Below the pieces are notes generated by a model, which had not been told where the DNA came from, ran no database searches, and was given only the letters and a program-made list of their open reading frames with translations. The position numbers and the translations under genes were made by a program. Positions 56,101 through 64,000 of a stretch of 64,000 nt of DNA are shown one piece after another. Source of the DNA: Limnanthes douglasii subsp. nivea (lineage: Eukaryota; Streptophyta; Magnoliopsida; Brassicales; Limnanthaceae); contig JAUPFV010000005.1 in the NCBI GenBank assembly GCA_036936605.1, positions 192,694,958-192,758,957 on the forward strand, given 5' to 3'. Positions within the stretch are counted from its first letter, which is position 1. Each line of letters begins with the position of its first letter.

Positions 56101-58921
56101 ATCAATTTAATATAGGCAGTTTACCTAAGCTGATATCTGATGATGAGAATAAATTACTAATGGATCCTTCAAATAAAGAAGAGATGTATGGTGTCATCAA
56201 GAGTCTTAATCAGTCAGGTGTTGCTGGAATAGATTGCTTTAATAACTACTTATTTTAGACTTGTTGGCCCATTGTCAAATCTGATTTTTGTGCTGCAATG
56301 ATATTTTTTTTTGAAGTCATCATATTCCCCATGGAATATTAGCTATATTCATATACCTTATCTCTAAAAACAACAACCCCATATCTTGGAAGGATTACAG
56401 ACCAGTATGTTTGTGCACACAAATGAATTGAATAATGCCTAAAACTCTAAATAACATATTGGCTAAGCTTCTTCCTAAAATAATATCTATTGTTCATGGT
56501 GGGTTTGTTCATGGTATATTAATTCATGGTAATATTCTTTTAGCTAAAGATATGGTCTTGGACTTGCATAGGAAAACTATGCCAGGTAATATTATGGTCA
56601 AAGTAAACATGACCAAAGCCTTTGACAGATTGTCCCATAGCTTTAACTTAAGGTTCTTAGTGTATTTGGATTTAGCATGGCTCTATGAAAATCATTAAAA
56701 AAATTATCAAATCTATATATTTATATATTATAAGAGGGGTCTGACAAGAGGATTATCTTTCCCCTAACATGTTTATCATTACTGAAGAGGTTTTCATTAG
56801 AGGTCTTAATAAATTATTTGGCAACAATAGAACTATGTAATATAGGTCTAGAAGCCCCAATAGCATCCCTTGTTTAGACTTTGAGAATGATATCATAATA
56901 TTTACTAATGGACTTTCATTTACTATAGAGAGCCTGAGTACTTTCCATCAAAAGTACCAAGAGGTGTCTGGCCAATCTATAAACAAAGACAAGACCAACA
57001 TTTTCACCTCTTCACAACTATTCTCCTCTCGATGCTCTTTCTTAATTATACAGACTGGATTTAGCACTATTAGTATTCATACTATATACCTTGGTATATC
57101 CCTAAACATTAACAGATTCGGTAGAAATTATGATCCCATAGTAAATAAGATTTGCAGCAAAATAAATAATTGGAAAGAGAAAACTTATCTTATGGTGGAA
57201 GACTTACCTTGATAAACTTAGTGTTGTTGGCCATACCTACATTCTGGATAAAGAGTAGCTACCAAATAATGTCATCAATAGATAGATAGGATCTTTAATA
57301 AATTCTTATGGAGTTCTACTCAAGATGTGCATGAAATACGTTGGACAACTTGGTCAAACATTAGTAGGCCATTTTGAGAAGCTTGAATATCAGAAAACTT
57401 CAAGACATCCAGGAAACATTCTTCTGTAAGTTGTGGATTAGGTTCAAAGAAATTAATTGTGTGTGGGCTAATTATATCCATAGTATCTACTGTAAATGAA
57501 CTCACTCTTTACATGCTCACTTCTCTAAGTATAAATCTCATACATGGAATGGGCTTGCAAATATCAAAGCCTTTGATGAGCCTAAGATTATGTTGAATCT
57601 TGGTATAGGGGTGAGGTGGAATTTTGGATAGGCAATTAAAATGGTTCTCCATTTATAATCCTTGATGATAACCATGACAATAATTGGTACAAATATGAAA
57701 AAGTCAACTCATTTTGGGAGTGGATAAGTTTAAAAACTTAATCACTCCTTTGATATAAAAAGAATTGAGAATATTGCTATTACGACTCAATTTAAAGACA
57801 CTGTAAACTGATGATTTCTAAAGATGGATGGTTTAACATCAAAGATACCTGGAACTTCATTAGGCAGAAAAATAATCACTCAAATATATTTTTATAAGCT
57901 ATAAAATAATGTTACGCCTAAGAAATGCTCTCTATTGGTGTGGATAGTCCTTAACAATTGGCTATCCACTGACTATAATATCCAAAGGATACACATTACC
58001 TTAGTTTCTAAGTGTCAATTCTGTGACAACACAAAATCTCGTAATTATCTATTTGGTTCTTGTAACAATGCATGGACAATTTGGCCATATTTTTCTAATA
58101 TATTTTAGATTTGTATCAAAAGATTTGTGACTATAAGTCGCATACTTAGTTGTTGATTCTAGTCTGTATACAAGGATGTTCATATTAGGACAATCTTGCA
58201 TGTGGTAATATACTAGGTTATATTGAAAGCTAGAAATAAATCCAAGTTTAATAATACTGTATTTACTGTTATTTATTCTATAAAATACATCACTCATATT
58301 ATTAACAGCTTAGATCAGACTAATCTTCTTAAGAAAAATCATTGGATCAATGATGGAAAAGCTGGTATAGACCTAGGATGTTACAATCACTTAAGAAATA
58401 AAAACAAGTCTGTTATTCTCTCGTGCTCTCTCCCTTTGCCTAACATATGCAAGTTAAATACTTATGGTTTTTGCTAACCTAATGGAGAGGCAAGTGGTGG
58501 GGGTACCATTATGGATGATAAAAGTGATATTATTCATGGTTTTGGAAACCTTTATAACAAACTTACCCATGTAATGGTTGAAGCCAGAGCTCTGCTTGAT
58601 GGTGTATTGATATGCAAGAACATTGATTTACATAAAGTATATATTGAAACTGATTGTGAAGTCCTGATCAACCTGATTTCCTATGGTCATTACCCCTATA
58701 CTATAGAACCTGTTCTAAACTGTTGTAAATGTCTAATTACTTCATCCATGATACTTACTCTCATATATAGATATCAAAACATGGTTGTCGACTGGCTAGC
58801 CAATTGGACTCTCAAGTGTAAAATGGAGCTTGATTTTGATAAATTTCAAGCTTCAAACCAATTGGTTGTCATCACACAGCTTGAAAGTATTAGCATGAGC
58901 TATTTTAGATTTGAATCATGA
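56100..58921 (+). pseudogene. LINE-3 RT, zf-RVT and RNase H remnant
   Basis: RT pieces: 'GVAGIDCFNNYLF' (56218-56256), 'GGFVHGILIHGNILLAKDM' (about 56499-56555), 'VKVNMTKAFDRLSH' (about 56598-56640). 'DFENDIIIFTNG' (about 56878) stands where the catalytic Phe-Ala-Asp-Asp should be, so it is dead. The zinc-binding RT-associated domain has 'CQFCDNTKS' (about 58015). The RNase H C-terminal part is well kept (58511-58850): 'EARALLDGVLICKNIDL', 'VYIETDCEVLINL', 'NMVVDWLANW'. LINE-3 is the only one of the three related LINEs here that retains RNase H. Confidence 0.75.
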
Positions 58922-59000
58922 TCTCAATTCTACTTGGCTTAATGGACATCTCTGATATAACAGTTCTGCAGGTTCAACTTGACAAACATATATTTTCTTA

Positions 59001-60304
59001 TCTATTTATTATAGGTATTCAAGTGAAGAAATGGGTCACATCCTAGCTTGAAGTCTCAAATTCATCATCAAATATATAAATAAAAATTATTACCGTTTCT
59101 TGGAGCTAAAAGCCGATTTAATCTGAATCCATATGAAACCAATGCTAAGTAGTGCAAATTTCTGCCAAGGTTTTGTGTCGATGGAATCTCTGGTATTACA
59201 AGCCTCTCTTAAGCCTTCGATTTAAAGATATTTTCATGATGATTAAGTTCGTCTATCTTTTGGAGTCTTCCTTCATTATTTTTTAAGATAATTAAAGCAG
59301 ATGATCAACAATGAACCGCTAAAATTAGTAAATCTTTTCCTTAATGTGGGAAGCTAGCTCGGGTCTCATTCTCTTGCTATTGAGCTCTAGTTCAGTCAAA
59401 TATATTTGGCAGAGAAGATAAAAATTTCAAGATCAAAACTAGCACCCTATTTTATGTTTTCAGTTTTAGTTAATAAGCCTCTAATACTAGTCCATCTCTA
59501 TCTCTATTAGGCTTTGTAACTTCATTTTATCAATTAGATTCTTGTTTGCCTTAATTTGTTTTTGTAGTTTTTCAAAATTTTAAAAAAGAAAAATTTAAAT
59601 TTACGTTCCCAACATAATCAAAACATTTTACTACTTTTTTTTGTATTAAAACCATAATATTATGTATATATGAAAAGAAACTCAAAGAGAAAAATTATAG
59701 TTCTTGCGGGTCTTTTTTGTAATTTTATGTTAAATTTTTATTTTAAATTTGTGGTTGATATTTTAAAATAAAAAATCATATAATTTTTTATTTTAAAATA
59801 TTTGACGAAACTTTTGGACTATGTTTTTGTTATAGTTTTTTTAATTTAAAGTATTTTGTAAATATTATTTTTCGAAAAATATTAGTAAGGATATCCAACA
59901 TTAATTTCCAGTGTCATTTAGTATTTTAAATATCAGTATTACTTATCTAATACCTATTTTTTATATTTAATTTCAATTCAATACTCCATTATTTAATAAC
60001 TCCATCTTTTTTAACAAAAACTTTTTTTTTACTTTTTATTTTTCAAAATTTATTATCTTTCAAACTAGAGCTCATAAATAAAAATCTGAAAGTACCGTCC
60101 GCTTTGTTCTATTAAGATGAACAAAAATAGATCTATGGATTATTATAGTTTTATATTTATTTTTTCTGTCATACACATGTTGAAGTAAAGATATGTGAAA
60201 CCAGATATTATTAAATCACGCGAGACCACGCATGATGGAAGTGAATAGATAAAAAACCATACATAATTAATTCAAAAGATGTGAGACATGCCCTACTCTG
60301 TGAT
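59001..60304. other. LINE-3 3' flank and AT-rich DNA; no gene seen
   Basis: The segment to about 59570 has a pyrimidine-rich, LINE 3'-UTR-like character and ends in an A-rich tract (59575-59600). The rest is AT-rich without open frames. Confidence 0.5.
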
Positions 60305-61195
60305 AAAAATCTGAAACCATATTATTAGACCTAACGAATATTTATAAAAAAATCAATATACATCAACCATCAATCTAATTTTATTCGTCTTAAAAAATGT
60401 TAACCATTTTTTTTAAATTACGTACAAAACAATCATAATCAAAAAATATTTGGACATGTTTAAATTAAATAATTATATAAAAAATCGTCATAAAAATTAG
60501 CTAATCACGAATTTAATCCTCGAATTTGACCAACTATTTCTCTCTTTCATTTTTTTGGCACAGCTAAATAAAGACCCTTTTTCTTTATAATAAGATCTCA
60601 AAATTCAATTTTTTTTGAAAAGATCATTTTAACCATCACGTATAAAACTCATTGTGATGGGCAAAATAGTCTTTTCGTAAATTTTTAAACAAATATTCAA
60701 ATTTGGGTGAAGCTATTTCCATTTGATTTTATGATCTTATTGATCATTGTAGCAAAATCTGAAACCATATTATTAGACCTAACGAATATTTTAAAAAAAT
60801 CAATATACATCAACCATCAATCTAATTTTATTCGTCTTAAAAAATGTTAACCATTTTTTTTAAATTACGCACAAAACAATCATATTAAAAAATATTTGGA
60901 CATGTTTAAATTAAATAATTATATAAAAATCGTCATAAAAATTAGCTAATCACGAATTTGACCAGCTATCTCTCTCTTTCAATTTTTTTTGGCACAGCTA
61001 AATGAAGACCCTTTTTCTTTATAATGAGATCTCAAAATTTAATTTTTTTTTGAAAAGATCATTTTAACCATCACGTATAAAACCCATTGTGATGGGCAAA
61101 ATAGTCCTTTCGTAAATTTTTAAACAAATATTCAAATTTGGGTGAAGCTATTTCCATTGGATTGTATGATCTTATTGATCATTGTAGCAAAATCT
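60305..61195. repeat. tandem duplication, 449-bp unit
   Basis: Copy 1 at 60305-60753 and copy 2 at 60754-61195, both starting AAAATCTGAAACCATATTAT. They are highly similar; copy 2 lacks about 14 bp near its middle (after CACGAATTT). No coding content. Confidence 0.9.
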
Positions 61196-61272
61196 CGTTT
61201 AAGAAAACGGATCTCAATTTAGCTTTTTTTTTCTTCTTTTATCGGACAAAACCTAGCAAAAACACCATATAG
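61196..61272. other. spacer
   Basis: Short AT-rich spacer between the duplication and the MITE; no feature seen. Confidence 0.6.
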
Positions 61273-61526
61273 TACTTCTTCCGTTTCATAATATAGGTCA
61301 TTTAAAGTTTTTTTTTATAGATATTAAGAAAAATAATAATAACTTTGAAAGAATAGAAAAAAAAAATTGATTGGTGGAGTTGATAATTTGTGCAGAAACT
61401 TAACTATTTTATTGGTGGAAACTGGAATATGTGCAATGAATACAGTATTGGAAAATGAAAATAACTTATATTATGAATGAAAAACTTTCAGCCTAAAAAA
61501 ATTTATATTATGAAATTGAAGGAGTA
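61273..61526. mobile_element. Stowaway-like MITE (about 254 bp)
   Basis: The left end TACTTCTTCCGTTTCATAAT and right end ATTATGAAATTGAAGGAGTA are inverted matches, with TA at each border as target duplication. This is the common plant Stowaway/mariner-type MITE pattern. It is non-coding. Confidence 0.8.
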
Positions 61527-62439
61527 TTTATTAAAATACTTTTTGAGACGAGACAAATATAAATTACTAAATAAAACTATAAATAAGTGGACCTAGATTG
61601 CAGACGATGTCTGTTTCCTCTTCTGACACCGAGCCCTTATCCTCCTCTCATGTTTCGATTTTAGTACTAGTATTCGTAGAAAGTATCTTAAATTTATTAT
61701 GTATGGATGATATTTATCTATTTTTGTAATTGTTCATGATGTCAAGCATCATAATTTCTCTCAACCGAATCTAATTCGTTCATCTAAATCCTACGGTTGA
61801 GTTTGTCTTCATCAATTTTGGTCAGGAACGAGAATAAACCTCATACAGACTAGTACTCCATTTTTTGTGCGTGAAAGGCACGCTCTCAAATCATTTGTTG
61901 CTTTGCTTGGTATAATGTGAGTTAACTTAGTAATTTGTGGTAGGTCCAAAAACTAAGAGACAAAGTCTCTACTGAACAATTTGTCTCTATTTATTTGAAA
62001 CCAAATTTATGATTTCACATCATGTGTTTGGAGTATAATTTATGTGACCCATGTAATTTCTCTCACTCAAAATTCATTAATTATTGGCAGGTTGATCATC
62101 TCATATACTATCATTCAAATCAATGCATCTTATTTTCTCAAAATGTTTTTATGATCTCAATTTTGACCGGTGGGTTGGGTAGTTTCATACCGATTGTTTT
62201 ATAAAAGAAAGGTTGAATAACTATCGCGCTGTTTTCTTTGATATTGTAAAATTATTATTTTTTATTAAAAATTGGATATATAGCCATTTTATTAAAAAAA
62301 TATTAAAGCGATTCCACGTGGTTTATTACTATAAAATAAAAATATAATATAAGTCAAAAGATATATAGAACTAAATAAGAATAAATAATTTATTTTTAAA
62401 AATAGTTTTTTTTAAAAATAGTTAAGAAAATAAGAAGTA
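61527..62439. other. no supported gene
   Basis: AT-rich DNA. The short open frame 62022-62204 has no recognisable motif. Confidence 0.55.
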
Positions 62440-62850
62440 TTAAATATATAAAAAACAAATAGAAAAATGCGTGAATTCCTAACAAATACGCGGATTCTCG
62501 ATTTAGGTATCATACTCATTGACTTATTGTTTTCAAAACGCTTAACTCTCTCCACCCGTGAAACCCACAAAAACCAGAAAACACTCTCTTTCAGGAAATC
62601 AATGGAAAAATCCTAGTTATCGTCTTTGTTACTTATTGTCGCATTGCCGTTCTCGATTCAAGTATCATACTCGCTGACTCGTTATTTTCATGACGCTTAA
62701 CTCTCGCTCTCTTTACTCACAAAACCCACAAAAATCTTGGAAAACCCTCTCTCTCGGGAAATCTATTGAAAACCATTACCTATTTTCACTGTTACTTGAT
62801 GTTGCATTGACGTTCCTGATTCACTTGATATACATCGGTCAAGTTGTAAG
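62440..62850 (+). promoter_or_regulatory. possible leader exon with internal tandem duplication
   Basis: A TATA-like ATATATAAAAAAC at about 62445 is followed by a more balanced, pyrimidine-rich stretch. Two copies of a unit of about 153 bp begin CTCGATTTAGGTATCATACT (62498) and CTCGATTCAAGTATCATACT (62651), with a trace of a third near 62813. A donor-like GTAAGTTATT at about 62847 ends it. The pattern fits a transcribed 5' UTR exon of a gene extending right, but no coding exon is seen before the window ends. The 83-codon open frame at 62690-62941 crosses the donor and is probably incidental. Confidence 0.3.
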
Positions 62851-64000
62851 TTATTTTGTCACAAATTCATGCCTGATTATAAATTCTAGTAAATTTTTAT
62901 TAGATAGTTCTTATGTCCTAAATTTTTCTAATTGTTTATAGCTTAAGCTGCAATTCATTTTGGTTTATAAGTGTATGTGTTCAATTACTTGACTGGGTTG
63001 TTTAGTTGATGAGATGAAGATGCAATTATAATGTTTGTCTATATAGTACCAAGTGTTTCCTTGTAATATCAGTTTTTAGAAAGATTTGTTTTCTACATGT
63101 TGGTTTATGGGCATCATTTGTATAATCTGAGAGACTTTCATTGACATCACGTAACAAATTGCTTGTTCTACATTAGTTAACTCTTATTAGAAATATTTTG
63201 TGATTTTTTTGAAAGCTTTAATGCTTTATAGTGTAGTTGTTCATTGAATTTTTTCCAGAAAAAATAATCAATTAATAAATTTAATGACTGCTCTAACAAT
63301 AAGAAGAATGTGAAATGATTTGTAATCTGATTTTATTATCTAGCTTATCTTCATTTATGACCAACAGTATTCTGCTCATTTCGACTTCTACTACACATGT
63401 CTAGACTATTATAGTTATGTTCTTATTGTTTTAAGGTTTAATATTGTTGTTATTTATTCAAAAATTATTTGTTTTTATCAACAATTTTAAAAAGGACTCG
63501 AACAAAATCTTACGCTCTTATAGGAATGAGAAGCCTTAAACCAATAAAACCAGTCCGTTAACCCACGATATTTAGATAAAATCTAGAGTCGGTATTTAAA
63601 TTGGGCTGAAATTTTGAAATTACACAAAATAAGATTGATGAAAAAAACCACTCACTTCTACAATTTATTAAACCGGATTTTAAAATTCATATAGTTAACT
63701 ATGAGTAACAGGGTCAATCCTTGTTTGTCTCAATTAGTTTCAATTTCATATAATGGACTATGAGTAACATGATCCATATTTGTTTGTTTATGTTTATTCT
63801 TTAAATGATACGTATTCAATATTTTAACATCACATGTAACAGATGGTTATGCTTCATACTTAGATAGTATGTATCAATGAGAATAAACGGGAATTAACTA
63901 TGAAAGTGAAAAAGTTCTAACAGTTTTAGTAGCAGCATCGATATATAAATTATATATTTCATCAATTATAACATAATTTATAATTTATTAACTTTATTAA
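62851..64000. other. no supported gene; AT-rich DNA
   Basis: If 62440-62850 is a leader exon this would be intron. No open frame, repeat or element was recognised. Confidence 0.5.

Larger units (their letters stand above)
55430..59000 (+). mobile_element. LINE-3: L1-type LINE, endonuclease deleted
   Basis: Plus-strand relative of LINE-1 and LINE-2, starting in ORF1 ('LPDFFYNEDIIHTI', about 55440) and running to the end of RNase H at 58921. ORF1 tail and RT follow each other within about 100 bp, so the endonuclease and the start of RT are missing. The 3' UTR may extend to the A-rich tract near 59590. No target duplication was recognised. Many stops and frameshifts. Confidence 0.75.

Noticed and set aside
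62690..62941. 83-codon frame as a protein gene
   Set aside because: It runs through a duplicated non-coding unit and past a donor-like site, with no motif.

Overview
The window is repeat-rich nuclear DNA from a flowering plant, most likely a eudicot. I infer this from Ty3/gypsy elements with a second (archaeal-type) RNase H, L1-type LINEs whose ORF1 has a CCHC knuckle and whose ORF2 ends in a plant-style RNase H, Stowaway- and Mutator-like MITEs, a tRNA-derived SINE and canonical GT-AG introns. I see no rRNA gene, true tRNA gene, CRISPR array or intact host protein gene. Most sequence outside the elements is strongly AT-rich.

Layout. 1-782: 5' end of a minus-strand LTR retrotransposon that runs off the left edge. 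783-6590: unannotatable AT-rich DNA with one decayed integrase tail and an LTR-like block. 6591-17830: a 60-bp tandem array split by full-length Tat-lineage element A (6721-17213, minus, target duplication GATTG). 17831-26213: AT-rich DNA, then a MITE split by a LINE insertion (LINE-1) that ends in an unexpected hairpin-plus-intron locus. 26848: SINE. 27943: possible first exon of a host gene, followed by LINE-2 (minus). 33142-35394: TA microsatellite, degenerate tandem repeats, a Mutator-like MITE with 10-bp duplications, and a 66-bp duplication. 36174-46554: Tat element B (plus, target duplication AAAGA). 47671-51005: an old, decayed Tat element D carrying a nested solo LTR. 52150-54105: decayed LINE-E (minus). 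55430-about 59000: LINE-3 (plus), which lost its endonuclease. 60305-61526: a 449-bp tandem duplication and a Stowaway-like MITE. 62440-62850: a duplicated leader-like segment that may be the start of a transcription unit.

How the parts work together. A and B are sister copies about 19 kb apart in head-to-head orientation. Each has LTRs, primer binding site, gag-protease, an in-frame UAG with tobamovirus-like context, RT, RNase H, archaeal RNase H, integrase, and a long opposite-strand gene between integrase and the 3' LTR. That antisense gene keeps a TATA-like box and a phase-1 intron at the same place in both copies, so it looks like a separately transcribed, spliced gene. Both copies are now disabled by scattered nonsense codons and frameshifts. 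The other striking locus is 25199-25700: a minus-strand leader, a convincing intron, and a second exon that is almost entirely a 79-bp-arm palindrome, which could make a hairpin RNA.
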